Shown: positions 52,646 through 61,798 of the stretch, piece by piece
Position numbering within the stretch: position 1 is the first letter of the stretch
How the letters are laid out: each line of letters starts with the position of its first letter
Assembly: GCF_000473325.1 (NCBI RefSeq)
Contig: NZ_AXBI01000019.1
Location: 1 to 64,000 of the forward strand
Reading direction: 5' to 3'
Source: Leisingera caerulea DSM 24564
Lineage (GTDB): Bacteria; Pseudomonadota; Alphaproteobacteria; Rhodobacterales; Rhodobacteraceae
Length of the DNA stretch: 64,000 nucleotides
The notes under the pieces: generated by a model
Database searches by the model: none
What the model was told of the DNA's origin: nothing
What the model saw: the letters and a program-made list of their open reading frames with translations, nothing else
Position numbers and translations under genes: made by a program

Positions 52646-54073
52646 ATGAGCAGATCCAATTGGACAGCCCGTTCCGTGCTGCTGGCCGGAACTCTCCTGT
52701 GCAGCTGCACCGTCGCGGGCCGGGATTACCAGCGTCCCGCCTTCGCGGTGCCGGCCAGCTACTACCAGACCCGCACCTATGCCACCGCGCAGGGCGCGGC
52801 AGAGACATGGTGGCAGGGACTGAACGATGCCACCCTGGACCGGCTGGTGGCGGCAGGGCTGGCGCAGAACCTGAACATAAAGTCTGCCCGCCAGCGCCTG
52901 AAGGCCGCCGAGGCCGTGCGCCGCGCCAGCGGCCGCCCGGAACAGGTGCGCGGCGATCTGGAAGGCAGCTCGATCTTCTCGCGCCGGGAATCGCAGGACG
53001 GCTCAACCAGCCTCGATTCCGCCGAGATCGGCGCCACGTATGTGTTCGACCTGTTCGGCGGCTTCCAGCGCCGCTCAGAACGGGCCGTTGCTGAACGCGA
53101 CGCGCAATTCTACCAGATGGCCACCACCCGGCTGGCGATCGTCGACGCGATTACCCGCACCTATATCGAGGCGCGGTTCTTTCAGCGCGGCGCAGCGGTC
53201 ACCCGCAAGACGATCCAGCTGCGCCAGCAGATCCTGGCCACGGTGGAGGAGCTGAAGGCCGCCCGCGCGGTCCTGGCGCTGGATCTGGAGCGCACCAAAC
53301 TGCAGGTCGCCAGCGCCAAGGCGGATCTGCCGGGCTTCATCTCCGGCTATGAGGCCGCGGTCTTTGCCCTCGCGACACTGCTGGACCGCGACGCATCCGA
53401 GGTCTTTGCGATGATGCAGCGCGGTTCCGGCCAGCCCTATCCATCGACCCAGCCCGAACTGGGGGTGCCTGCCAGCCTGCTGCGCAACCGCCCCGATGTG
53501 CTGCTGGCCGAGGCCCAGCTGCGCAGCGCCACCGCCGATATCGGTGTCACCGACGCTGAGCTGTATCCGTCGCTGGAGGTGACCGGCTCCATCGAGGCGT
53601 TCCGCGGCTTGCCAGATCTTTACCAGATCGGCCCGTCGCTGCGGTTGCCGCTGTTCAACCGCCCGGTTCTGCGCGCCTTTCACGAACGCGCCATCGCCGA
53701 GGCCAAGGCCACCGAATACGATTACCGCGCGGCAGTGCGCGGCGCAGTAGAAGAGGTGCAGGCGCAGCAAAGCGCGCTGAAGTCTGCCCGCCAGCGCACA
53801 GCTGCACAGGCGCGGGCAGTCAATCTTGGCACCAAGGTTGCCGATCTTGCACGCGAGACCTTCCGGGCCAATGAAATCACCCTGTTCGATCTCTTGAACA
53901 CCGAAGAGGCGCTGCGCGACAATGAGCTGAACCTGATCGCAGCCCGGCGCGACCTGGCGCTGGCCTGGTCCCGCCTGCAGATCGCATTGGGCAAGGGCTG
54001 GGCGCCGGATCAAAGCCCGGCCAGCGCAGCGGCGGCCTTGGCGGCGGCAGGGTCAAACCCTGAGACTGAGTAA
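52646..54073 (+). CDS. NodT-family outer-membrane efflux lipoprotein (TolC-like)
   Basis: A 475-residue outer-membrane channel for a tripartite efflux pump. The signal sequence ends in a lipobox LLCSC, and the mature protein starts CTVAGRDYQRPAFAVP, typical of OprM/NodT. Two OEP repeats form the rest (NIKSARQRLKAAEAVRRASG and LRNRPDVLLAEAQLRSATAD mark the repeats). No RND pump or adaptor gene is adjacent, so it must serve a system encoded elsewhere. Confidence 0.9.
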   Translation: MSRSNWTARSVLLAGTLLCSCTVAGRDYQRPAFAVPASYYQTRTYATAQGAAETWWQGLNDATLDRLVAAGLAQNLNIKSARQRLKAAEAVRRASGRPEQVRGDLEGSSIFSRRESQDGSTSLDSAEIGATYVFDLFGGFQRRSERAVAERDAQFYQMATTRLAIVDAITRTYIEARFFQRGAAVTRKTIQLRQQILATVEELKAARAVLALDLERTKLQVASAKADLPGFISGYEAAVFALATLLDRDASEVFAMMQRGSGQPYPSTQPELGVPASLLRNRPDVLLAEAQLRSATADIGVTDAELYPSLEVTGSIEAFRGLPDLYQIGPSLRLPLFNRPVLRAFHERAIAEAKATEYDYRAAVRGAVEEVQAQQSALKSARQRTAAQARAVNLGTKVADLARETFRANEITLFDLLNTEEALRDNELNLIAARRDLALAWSRLQIALGKGWAPDQSPASAAAALAAAGSNPETE

Positions 54074-54157
54074 GATAAAACCGTTCTCCGCGCGCCGCAG
54101 ACCCGCACACCCATTTCGCAGCGCGGAAGTCGTCCGCGCCGTGCCGCAGCGCGGGCC

Positions 54158-54397
54158 TCAGGCTTGTTCCTGCTGCATCTGCTCGACCATCTGCCGGGCG
54201 CGCTTGCACTGCAGCTTGTCGCGCAGCGGGCTGTCGGGGTCGATGTCCTTGGAGCAGACGACGCATTTGTCGGCCCCGGAAATCGCGTTCAAGCCCCCGC
54301 AGCTGCCCTTGATCTTCTTGCCCATCAGCATCACCCCCAGCGACATGCCCAGGGTCACGATCAGCAGAAGGATAAAGGCCAAAAGAAAGGTGCTCAT
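54158..54397 (-). CDS. nqrM: NQR maturation factor NqrM
   Basis: A 79-residue protein with one N-terminal membrane helix and four conserved cysteines (SCGGLNAISGADKCVVC and a later LQC). This is the NqrM (DUF539) pattern; the protein supplies iron to the cysteine site of Na+-NQR. It lies 33 bases downstream of apbE in the same direction, as in other NQR loci. The rest of the nqr operon begins only at the right edge, about 9 kb away. Confidence 0.92.
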   Translation of the reverse strand: MSTFLLAFILLLIVTLGMSLGVMLMGKKIKGSCGGLNAISGADKCVVCSKDIDPDSPLRDKLQCKRARQMVEQMQQEQA

Positions 54398-54430
54398 AGG
54401 GGTCCCTCGCAGTATTGCTCAGTACGCGGC

Positions 54431-55465
54431 TCAGTTTCCGGTCAGCGCTTCGAAGGCGCTGCTGGCAGACGTCATATAGGCATCTTCGCCGGCTTGCACG
54501 TCCCGATCTATGAAAAACACGGCAAGTTTATGCTGCTCGGCAAGCTTCAGCCCCTCCGCGCTGCCCAGAACTAGCATCGCGGTCGCCCAGGCATCCGCCA
54601 GCATCGCGTTCTCCGCAATCACCGTGACCGAGGCGGTACGGTGCGTCACCGGCCGCCCCGCCACGGGGTCAAGGATGTGGGAATACCGCTGGCCCTCATG
54701 CTCGAAATAGTTCCGGTAATCGCCGGAGGTCGCCAGCCCAAGGTCGCTCACGGGCACGATCAGCTGCACTGTCTGCGCCGCCGCATCCGGTTTCTCGATG
54801 CCGATGCGCCAGGCCTCGCCCTTGGCGTTTTGCCCCTTGGTCACCAGATCGCCGCCGATCTCCACCATATAGTTCTCAACCCCAAAGCCCTGCAGCGTCT
54901 TCGCCACCGCATCGACGCCATAGCCCTTGGCGATGGCGGACAGGTTGATGCCGGTCTCCGGCGCGGATTTCTTCAGGGTGCCAGCCTCTTGATCCAGCGT
55001 CAGCAGCCGCGCCTGCCCGACTCCCTCCAGCGCTTCAGCAATAGCCGCATCCGATGGCACCGGGTCCTCCGGCTTGCGCGGGCCGAACCCCCACAGCTCG
55101 ATCAGCGGGCCCAGGGTCACGTCGAACTTGCCGCCGGTCTTCTCATGCACGTCGTTGGCCGCGGCCAGCACGTGCGCAAACTCCGGCGACACCCGCACCG
55201 GCGCGGTGCTGCGCGCGGCGGAAAAGGTGGAGACCTCCGAGGCTGGATCCCAGTTCGACATCTTGGCATTAACCGCCGCCAGGGTGGCGTCCACCTCCGC
55301 CGCCAGCGCCTCCTGGTCCAGATCCACGCCGATGGCGATCACGCTGTAGGTGGTGCCCATTGTCTGGCCCGACAAGCGGACCTCCTCAGGCTCGCTGCCG
55401 AACCAGCAGCCGGTCACCAGCAGCACCGCGGGCAGGATCAGGGCAAGCAGAAACCGTCTGGGCAT
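54431..55465 (-). CDS. apbE: FAD:protein FMN transferase ApbE
   Basis: A 344-residue lipoprotein (lipobox LLVTGC) that attaches FMN to threonines of NqrB and NqrC. Conserved segments are GQTMGTTYSV, FDVTLGPLIELWGFGP, GINLSAIAKGYGVDAV, MVEIGGDLVTKG and YSHILDPVAGRPV. The start follows a GGAGG site. It is normally directly downstream of nqrF; here about 8 kb intervenes. Confidence 0.93.
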   Translation of the reverse strand: MPRRFLLALILPAVLLVTGCWFGSEPEEVRLSGQTMGTTYSVIAIGVDLDQEALAAEVDATLAAVNAKMSNWDPASEVSTFSAARSTAPVRVSPEFAHVLAAANDVHEKTGGKFDVTLGPLIELWGFGPRKPEDPVPSDAAIAEALEGVGQARLLTLDQEAGTLKKSAPETGINLSAIAKGYGVDAVAKTLQGFGVENYMVEIGGDLVTKGQNAKGEAWRIGIEKPDAAAQTVQLIVPVSDLGLATSGDYRNYFEHEGQRYSHILDPVAGRPVTHRTASVTVIAENAMLADAWATAMLVLGSAEGLKLAEQHKLAVFFIDRDVQAGEDAYMTSASSAFEALTGN

Positions 55466-55532
55466 CGGTCAACCTCCGGGCAAAAAACTGGCGCTGCTAT
55501 GCCCCTGCCCCGCGCCAGAGTCAAATGCAGCC

Positions 55533-55721
55533 TCAGAACTTCAGCGGCACAAAGGCCAGCGCCAAGAGGCCAATCGCAGCCGGCACGCCGTAAAGCCACG
55601 CCCTCAGCCGCGCGTCCGGTGCCTCAGACTTCCAGTTCTGCCGGTACAGATGGCCGCAGACCACCACCAGGAACACAGTCAGCGCGCCGGTCACGGGGGT
55701 CAGGTAGAGGGAATCGAACAT
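55533..55721 (-). CDS. Small membrane protein of unknown function
   Basis: A 62-residue frame with two hydrophobic segments (YLTPVTGALTVFLVVVCGHL and AWLYGVPAAIGLLALAFVPL) separated by a charged loop. Composition is that of a real small inner-membrane protein. It is 67 bases upstream of apbE in the same direction and may be part of that operon. No family recognised. Confidence 0.6.
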   Translation of the reverse strand: MFDSLYLTPVTGALTVFLVVVCGHLYRQNWKSEAPDARLRAWLYGVPAAIGLLALAFVPLKF

Positions 55722-55831
55722 ATTGTTTTCCGGCCTTTGTTAGCGCTCGCGTCATTTCGCCCCTTTCCGGATCGCAATCCGCCGTTAAGATGGGGGGTAT
55801 GACCTGATGCAGGATAGGAGGAGACCCGCGC

Positions 55832-56356
55832 ATGGCACCGTTCTCATACCAGCCTCCGACCCGGGGCGACAAGGCCGGCCAGGAAAGCCACAGCCAGTCG
55901 CCCGAGTCGAATTTGTCGCACGGCCAGTCGACCGTTGCGAAACTACTGGAGGCCAAGGGCGACGCGGTTTTTGCAATCCGCCCGAATGACACCGTCGGCC
56001 ATGCGGTGGAGGCCCTGCGCGACAAGCGCATCGGCGCGCTGGTGGTGACCGATCAGAACGGTGCGCTGCAGGGCATCCTGTCGGAGCGCGACATCGTGCG
56101 GCGGCTGGCGGAAACGCCGGGCCACACCCTGCCGCAGCTGGTCGAGGACATCATGACCCGCGACGTCAAGACCTGCGCTCCGGACGACCTGCTGATCGAC
56201 GTCGCCAAGGTAATGAACGAGGGCCGCTTCCGCCACCTGCCGGTGGTCAAGGACGACCGCCTTTGCGGTATGATCACCGTAGGCGACGTGGTGAACTTCC
56301 GCCTGCAGGAGCTGGAATACGAAGCCCTGCGCATGAAGCAGATGATTGTCGGCTGA
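55832..56356 (+). CDS. CBS-domain pair protein
   Basis: A 174-residue protein. After a 40-residue polar N-terminus come two CBS motifs (AVFAIRPNDTVGHAVEAL and VKTCAPDDLLIDVAKVMNE) with the usual HLPVV and GMITVGDVV segments. Such stand-alone pairs bind adenosyl ligands or nucleotides and modulate other proteins. It is divergent from the small membrane protein. The partner is unknown. Confidence 0.88.
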   Translation: MAPFSYQPPTRGDKAGQESHSQSPESNLSHGQSTVAKLLEAKGDAVFAIRPNDTVGHAVEALRDKRIGALVVTDQNGALQGILSERDIVRRLAETPGHTLPQLVEDIMTRDVKTCAPDDLLIDVAKVMNEGRFRHLPVVKDDRLCGMITVGDVVNFRLQELEYEALRMKQMIVG

Positions 56357-56913
56357 GCTGAACGCATCAGCGGCTGCCACCGGCATCTGCACCGGCCCGG
56401 GAAGCTGACCAAAGCCCGGGCCTGCGTCGCATCGTGCGGGAGGGCCCGGGCGATGCCTGAAAACCGCCGTTCCGCCGTGCGATGGCCGGGCGGCGGACGA
56501 TGGACAGAGTATTCCACACTTTACGCACCAGCACGCCCTGGCGCGGCCTTGGAATGCAGTTATTTATCTAATTTCAATGTTTTAACAGACCCCCCCCGGA
56601 TGCGTGGCCCTTATCATCACATCCATCACCCGCGTTCATCAGGACGCGCCGTGCGGTCCAAAGGCGGCCGGGATCACGCCAAAGGCTCTGCTCCAAGCGG
56701 GTTGGCTGCCAAGACCCGCGCGGTTGCGGTCAAGCCGGGCCTCCCGGTCCGGTAGGCGCTCAGCCCCGGCCAGTCCCTCGGCAAGGCCGCCGCGCCCGGC
56801 GTGACCGGCAGCCAGCCCAGGCTTGCGAATCCGCCGCCCGGCCCCCCCGTTTCCGCCGCCCATGTCCGGGCTTTCTGTTTCTGGCGACTCACGTGCATGT
56901 GCTAAAGTGACGT
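56357..56913. other. Long intergenic region before the protease module
   Basis: 557 bases. It starts with a GC-rich stem, GCCCGGGCC at 56414-56422 and its inverse at 56443-56451, a likely CBS-gene terminator or repeat element. Around 56560-56590 is an AT-rich dip (TTATTTATCTAATTTCAATG) in otherwise GC-rich DNA, a candidate promoter. Open frames over the rest look non-coding. Confidence 0.45.
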
Positions 56914-58746
56914 ATGATAAAGGTAGAATATTTCGCCGGAGGTGAACTGCGCGCAGGGCAACGTTTGAGATCCGCCATGGTTGTCCCCGTCGATCCCGAA
57001 CGCGGCGCAGTGTCGCTGCCAGGCTGGCGCACCGTGCCCCTGAGCAGCAACCGCTTCCAATTGGTCGTCAACGGCGAATTGATCGACGAACGCGCCACAG
57101 AGCTGCGGCGGATTGAGGACCTGATCCCCATCCTGCGCGAAGCCGAGGCCAAACTCGAAACAGAGGACGAAAACCGTGCTGAGCGCTCGCTCCGGGCCGC
57201 GTTTGGCGGGCGGGCCTTCTCAGCGGTGCTGGACGAGACGGGGGCGCTCTTGCTGCCCACCGGCGAGGTCGCGGTGGGGTTCGAGACGGACATCACCGAA
57301 GACGCCGCCCTGGCCACCCTGGCCCGCTACGGCGCCAGGATCCTGCGGCGGCTGCCCCTTTCGGCCCCCGCATGGCTTGTCACAATACCCGAAGAGGACG
57401 GAGTTGCGCTTGCTTTGGCTCTGGCCGGCGAACCCGGCGTGCGCTTTGCGTCGCCCAATTTCATAGAAGAGGTCCCCGAGCGCCGCGCCGAGGCACCGCC
57501 CAATGCCCTTTTCGCCGAACAATGGCACCTCGAAAATACCGGCCAGGGAGGCGGTTTGCCAGGCGCGGATGTCAACGCGCGCGCCGCTTGGCGTTTCACC
57601 CGCGGCGCGCCCGAAATCGTTGTATGCATCATAGACAGCGGCGTTGAGCTTGCTCATCCTTCGTTTTCCGCGCCGGGCAAGATCGTGGCCCCCTTTGACG
57701 CCGCCGATGGCGACACTGATCCAGCCCCCATGGCATCGTCCCATGGCACCTCTTGCGCGGGCGTGGCAGTGGCCGGATGGGGCACGGGCGATGTGGTGGG
57801 CATTGCGCCCAATTGCCGGCTGATGCCCATTCGCCGGGCCGGTATCAGCGAGCATGTCAGGATGGCGGAGGCGTTTTCCTGGGCCTGGCAGCAGGGGGCC
57901 GATGTGATTTCCTGCAGTTTCGGCTATGACGGGCGGCCCTGGATCCTGCCCGACGTGGTGCGCGCGGCGATGGAAGAAGCCATCGCGCTCGGCCGGCAGG
58001 GGCGCGGCGCGGTGATAGTGTGGGCGGCAGGCAACGGCAATGAGGCGGTCTCAGACGATGAATGGGCGAGCCACCCCGAGACGCTGGCCGTCGCCGCCTC
58101 GACCGATATCGACAAACGCGCCGGCTACAGCGATTTCGGCCCCGAGATCGACGTCTGCGCCCCGAGCAGCGGCGGTTTCCGGTCGATCACCACGTCGTCC
58201 AACGGGGGCTATACCAGCTTTTTCGGCGGAACGTCGTCGGCCGCGCCGCTGGTGGCGGGTGTCGCCGCGCTTATGCTGTCGGTCTGCCCTGCGCTGACCG
58301 GCGCCGAAGTCCGCGCCATCCTGCGCTCAACTGCTGTCCAGATAGATGTGGAAGAAGGCGAGTACGACAATACCGGCCACAGCCGGTTCTACGGATACGG
58401 CAGGGTCGATGCGGCCCGCGCGCTGGAGGGTATTTCGCCTCTTATCGAAGCGCTGCGCGGCAGCCCCGCCCTTGCCGACATCGGCCTGATTGATGATTTC
58501 ACCGCCGCCTACCTTGCGCCCAGTGCCGCGGGTCAGGCCATCCTCGCATATTTAAACACCCGGCGTTTCATTATCCTTTCGCTGCTCAAGAGCGACATCG
58601 CGTTCCGGCAAAGGGCGCAGACCGTTCTCGAAACGATCATTCAATTCATGAAAGGAGGAGAACATCCAGACGACATCACAGACGCCGCAGTGCTTGCTCT
58701 GACAGGTGCAGCGCAAGACCTCATCGGCGCGTCCATACCTAGTTGA
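56914..58746 (+). CDS. Cytoplasmic subtilisin-like (S8) protease, first gene of a three-gene module
   Basis: A 610-residue serine protease with no signal peptide. Residues about 1-110 are a charged region of unknown type. About 115-200 resemble a subtilisin propeptide (GEVAVGFETDITEDAALATL, GVRFASPNFIEEVPE). The catalytic domain has Asp241 in IIDSGVELAHPS, His277 in SSHGTSCAG, the oxyanion Asn374 in WAAGNGNE and Ser441 in GGTSSAAPLVAG. The last 100 residues are helical. The complete triad means it is active. It is followed 33 bases later by two small membrane-anchored proteins, so the likely target is membrane-proximal. The role is unknown; proteolytic signalling or defence is a hypothesis. 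Confidence 0.9.
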   Translation: MIKVEYFAGGELRAGQRLRSAMVVPVDPERGAVSLPGWRTVPLSSNRFQLVVNGELIDERATELRRIEDLIPILREAEAKLETEDENRAERSLRAAFGGRAFSAVLDETGALLLPTGEVAVGFETDITEDAALATLARYGARILRRLPLSAPAWLVTIPEEDGVALALALAGEPGVRFASPNFIEEVPERRAEAPPNALFAEQWHLENTGQGGGLPGADVNARAAWRFTRGAPEIVVCIIDSGVELAHPSFSAPGKIVAPFDAADGDTDPAPMASSHGTSCAGVAVAGWGTGDVVGIAPNCRLMPIRRAGISEHVRMAEAFSWAWQQGADVISCSFGYDGRPWILPDVVRAAMEEAIALGRQGRGAVIVWAAGNGNEAVSDDEWASHPETLAVAASTDIDKRAGYSDFGPEIDVCAPSSGGFRSITTSSNGGYTSFFGGTSSAAPLVAGVAALMLSVCPALTGAEVRAILRSTAVQIDVEEGEYDNTGHSRFYGYGRVDAARALEGISPLIEALRGSPALADIGLIDDFTAAYLAPSAAGQAILAYLNTRRFIILSLLKSDIAFRQRAQTVLETIIQFMKGGEHPDDITDAAVLALTGAAQDLIGASIPS

Positions 58747-58779
58747 AGTTTAAAACTCCAAGCAAAGGGAGGTCTATTC

Positions 58780-59487
58780 ATGTCGAAAACATATTCAGAT
58801 CCGCGCGGAAAGCGCAGCACAAGAACCAAACCTTCCCCGGATGAGCGGTCGCAAACAGGCGAACGCTCGGTTGAGGATGTATTGTCGGAATTGGTAGCCA
58901 TGCTGGAAAATTCCGGCGCCGTTTCGGGGGCGGGCACGGGCAGCAGCAGCACACGCGGCACGCCGGAAACCGGCAATGGCACAGCTCCGGCCGCGGCCGC
59001 ATCGGGAAACCGGTCCAGCCGAACGATGGGCGATACCAAAGCCCCGCCGCTCGATGCGCTGTCCATGGCTGGTCTTGACCGCGGGTGCATTCTGCTGCCC
59101 GATTGGCTGAAAAACCTTCAAAAGATGCCTTATGCACAAGGGCAGATCGACAAGGCGATCGCAGGAGCAGGCGAGCCCGGAAGCTTGCCCAACGCTGACG
59201 AGCGCGCCGTCTGGTTTCTGGCGCCCTGGGTGGTTGCCGGCGGCGTCTGGCTGGCCGGAGAGCTGATCGAAGACGATGAGGATGACAATCGCGCCTTCCT
59301 TCCGCCCTTTCCCATCATCCTGCCGATCATCATCCAGAATGCCATTATCGAAAAGCTGATCGAAAAATTCTCTTCCGATGACGGCGAACGCTTTGTCCCT
59401 GCGTTCATTGCCGTCACCGGGCTGTTCGCGGCGGGCCTCGCCACGGGCAGCACCGGCAAGAAGCTGTGGAAGAAATACGTCGATTAA
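58780..59487 (+). CDS. Membrane protein of unknown family in the protease module
   Basis: A 235-residue protein. The first 100 residues are polar and low-complexity (Ser/Thr/Gly/Ala-rich), with one helix SVEDVLSELVAMLENSG. Hydrophobic segments follow at about 145-162 (AVWFLAPWVVAGGVWLAG), 171-195 (LPPFPIILPIIIQNAIIEKL) and 208-225 (VPAFIAVTGLFAAGLATG), ending in KKLWKKYVD. There is no signal peptide. A GGGAGG site precedes the start. No family is recognised. The flexible N-terminus could be a protease substrate. Confidence 0.8.
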   Translation: MSKTYSDPRGKRSTRTKPSPDERSQTGERSVEDVLSELVAMLENSGAVSGAGTGSSSTRGTPETGNGTAPAAAASGNRSSRTMGDTKAPPLDALSMAGLDRGCILLPDWLKNLQKMPYAQGQIDKAIAGAGEPGSLPNADERAVWFLAPWVVAGGVWLAGELIEDDEDDNRAFLPPFPIILPIIIQNAIIEKLIEKFSSDDGERFVPAFIAVTGLFAAGLATGSTGKKLWKKYVD

Positions 59488-59511
59488 CTCAATCCGATCC
59501 GGAGAAAAGCA

Positions 59512-59976
59512 ATGCCTGCGAAACTCGACCCGACCAAGACCATCTTTGTCCCTCCGCCAACCTTTCCGCCCTTTCCCGATCCCTTCGACCCCTGGCCCGG
59601 CGGCCCGTTCGGTCCGCCGCCGATCACGACCGCGCCGCGCACGACCCACGGCAGAGGCGAGCGCGCCGCCAGCGATCCTGCTGCGCTCGACGCGCTTATA
59701 GCCCGGCTTGTCGAAATGCTGTCCGATGCGCTTGAGCGGCAGGATTACGATGCCGTCATCAAGGCCTATGGCCCGGTGATCCAGAAGCAGCTTGAAAGCG
59801 ACCCAGACGCCATGGCCGCTTTTCGAGCGCTTTTTGAGCGTTACGGGATCGACCTTGATCAGTTCACCCTGCCCGCCACCGATGAGCGTGAGCCTGTGAC
59901 AATCGGCATTTCCGTGACGGTGGCGCTGATCGCCTTTGGCAGCGGTGCGGTCATCGGCTGGCTGGCCGAAGACTAA
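59512..59976 (+). CDS. Tail-anchored protein of unknown family in the protease module
   Basis: A 154-residue protein. The N-terminus is strikingly rich in Pro and Phe (FVPPPTFPPFPDPFDPWPGG). A helical middle follows (ALIARLVEMLSDALERQDYD, then KAYGPVIQKQLESDP), and one C-terminal membrane helix (ISVTVALIAFGSGAVIGWLA) ends two residues before the stop. That is a tail-anchor layout with the body in the cytoplasm. GGAG lies 8 bases before the ATG. The LVEML helix resembles the LVAML helix of the previous protein. No family is recognised. Confidence 0.8.
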   Translation: MPAKLDPTKTIFVPPPTFPPFPDPFDPWPGGPFGPPPITTAPRTTHGRGERAASDPAALDALIARLVEMLSDALERQDYDAVIKAYGPVIQKQLESDPDAMAAFRALFERYGIDLDQFTLPATDEREPVTIGISVTVALIAFGSGAVIGWLAED

Positions 59977-60195
59977 GCAATGTCCGGACTGGGCCGCCCG
60001 GCCTCCTGGCCCAGCCCGTCAGCGCGCCTGTCATCGCGGACGAACAAACCATGGATCGCTGAGAAGGCCGGATTCTTCAGCCCAGCCTGAGCGGCTGCTC
60101 TGTGTTGGAGTGTGCCCTCATTGCTGCCCCATCCCCCTGCACGGCCACCCCGGCGCGCCGCCTCAGGTGCTAAGGGCCCGCAGTGGCGGGCGGTG

Positions 60196-61077
60196 TCAGC
60201 GCCCGGCAGCCCCGATCCTGTGCCAAAGCTCATCCGCCACGGCGCCGGGCGGCTGATCTCTGCGTCTCATTTTGAAAATCATCGTGCGCCGCACCGGAAA
60301 CCTTTCCACGCTGAGGGACAGCAAGGCCCCGGTTCGCCGCTCGTCCTGGGTCATGTGGTCAGGCAGACCGCCCCAGCCGAGACCGGCGAGGATCACCTTT
60401 TTCTTGGCGGTGAGATCGGAGACCGTCCATTTCAGCCCGCCGGGCAGCAGATCGCGGCTTTGTTCGTGCGCCGCGCCGCCCGTGCCGGCGGCGACCACCT
60501 GCACATGGCCTTGCATCTCCGAAACCGAGAGCACACGGGAGCCGGCGGGCAGGTTCAAGGCAGGGCTGGCCACCGGCCGGATTATCACCTCCGCAACCGG
60601 CTCCGCCTCCACGTCATCCAGGGCCACCCCGTCCAGGGACGCAAGCGCAATATCCGCCTTGCCTTCCATCAGCCGGGCAATCGGGCCGCCCATCATCTCC
60701 ATCCGCAGCCGGAGATGGGTAGCCGGGTGGCGCCGCCCGGTGGCCGCCAGCACCGGCAGCAAAGGATCCAGATCCATGGTTGCGCTGACAGCTACTGTCA
60801 GCTCCGGCTCTTCGCGGGCACGCAGCCGGGCTGCGGTGCTGCGCAGCCCTTGCATCTGCCGCAGCACCCGCGACGCCTCGCGGTAGAAAATCTCACCCGC
60901 CGGTGTAAGCACGGGCCGGTAGGCCGCCCGGCTGAACAGCTCCAATTCCAGTTCCTCTTCCAGCTGGCGGATTGTGTGGCTGATGGCGGACTGCGATTTG
61001 TGCAGCCGCTCGGCCGCGCCGCGGAACGTGCCGGTTGAGACAATGGCCTCCAGGGCAATGAGCTGGTCGTGTTTCAT
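60196..61077 (-). CDS. LysR-family transcriptional regulator
   Basis: A 293-residue regulator with HTH LIALEAIVSTGTFRGAAER then KSQSAISHTIRQLEEELEL and a standard effector domain. It is divergent from the GST operon across 109 AT-rich bases and is its probable activator. The inducer is unknown. Bases 59977-60195, between the protease module and this gene, hold nothing I recognise. Confidence 0.9.
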   Translation of the reverse strand: MKHDQLIALEAIVSTGTFRGAAERLHKSQSAISHTIRQLEEELELELFSRAAYRPVLTPAGEIFYREASRVLRQMQGLRSTAARLRAREEPELTVAVSATMDLDPLLPVLAATGRRHPATHLRLRMEMMGGPIARLMEGKADIALASLDGVALDDVEAEPVAEVIIRPVASPALNLPAGSRVLSVSEMQGHVQVVAAGTGGAAHEQSRDLLPGGLKWTVSDLTAKKKVILAGLGWGGLPDHMTQDERRTGALLSLSVERFPVRRTMIFKMRRRDQPPGAVADELWHRIGAAGR

Positions 61078-61186
61078 CGGGCTGCAACTTGTTCATTTTT
61101 TCTAATCATATCGCTGAAAACATAATATTATCAATCTATCATTTCGGCGGGTAGTCAGGACGTATCAATCAACACAGGAGATTGTT

Positions 61187-61798
61187 ATGAAACTGTACTA
61201 CAAACCCGGCGCCTGCCCGCTGGCCAGCCACATCGCCCTGCAGGAAACCGGCCGCCCGTTTGAAATCGAGGCCGTCGATACCGCGGCGGGCCGCACCGAA
61301 AGCGGCGCAGATTACTGCGCGATCAACCCCAAAGGCTATGTGCCGGCCCTGCATCTGGACGACGGCAGCGTTCTGACCGAAGGGGCGGCGGTTCTGCAGT
61401 ATATCGCCGACAGCAGCCCGGAGGCAGGCCTGGCGCCCGCCGCCGGAACAATGGACCGGGCCCGGATGCAGGAACAGCTCAACTGGATCGGAACCGAATT
61501 GCACAAGGCATTCGGCCCGCTGTTCCGCGAGGGCACATCCGAGGCCGGCAAAGATGCGGCCCGCACCGCTGTTGCAGGCAAGTTCGATATCATCGAGGCG
61601 CAGCTGGAGGATGGCCGCGTGTGGCTGGTTGCGGACCGCTTCTCCGTCGCTGATGCCTATCTGTTTGTGGTCTCGAACTGGGCCAATTTCACCGGCATCG
61701 ACCTGGGCCGCTGGCCCCGGCTGGCTGCATTTGTAAGCCGCTGCGCTGCCCGCCCGTCGGCGCAGGCGGCGATGCGCGCCGAGGGGCTGATCCAATGA
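61187..61798 (+). CDS. Glutathione S-transferase
   Basis: A 203-residue GST, bacterial beta-class-like. The thioredoxin-fold N-terminus is MKLYYKPGACPLASHIALQE with the characteristic cysteine at position 10, and the C-terminal helical domain has VADRFSVADAYLFVVSNWA. It is first of four overlapping or adjacent genes. It may conjugate or isomerise an electrophilic intermediate made by the downstream enzymes. An AGGAG site supports the start. Confidence 0.9.
   Translation: MKLYYKPGACPLASHIALQETGRPFEIEAVDTAAGRTESGADYCAINPKGYVPALHLDDGSVLTEGAAVLQYIADSSPEAGLAPAAGTMDRARMQEQLNWIGTELHKAFGPLFREGTSEAGKDAARTAVAGKFDIIEAQLEDGRVWLVADRFSVADAYLFVVSNWANFTGIDLGRWPRLAAFVSRCAARPSAQAAMRAEGLIQ

Noticed and set aside
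61187..61798. Joining the GST operon with the protease module as one system
   Set aside because: A LysR gene on the opposite strand and 200 empty bases separate them, and the GST set has its own divergent promoter.
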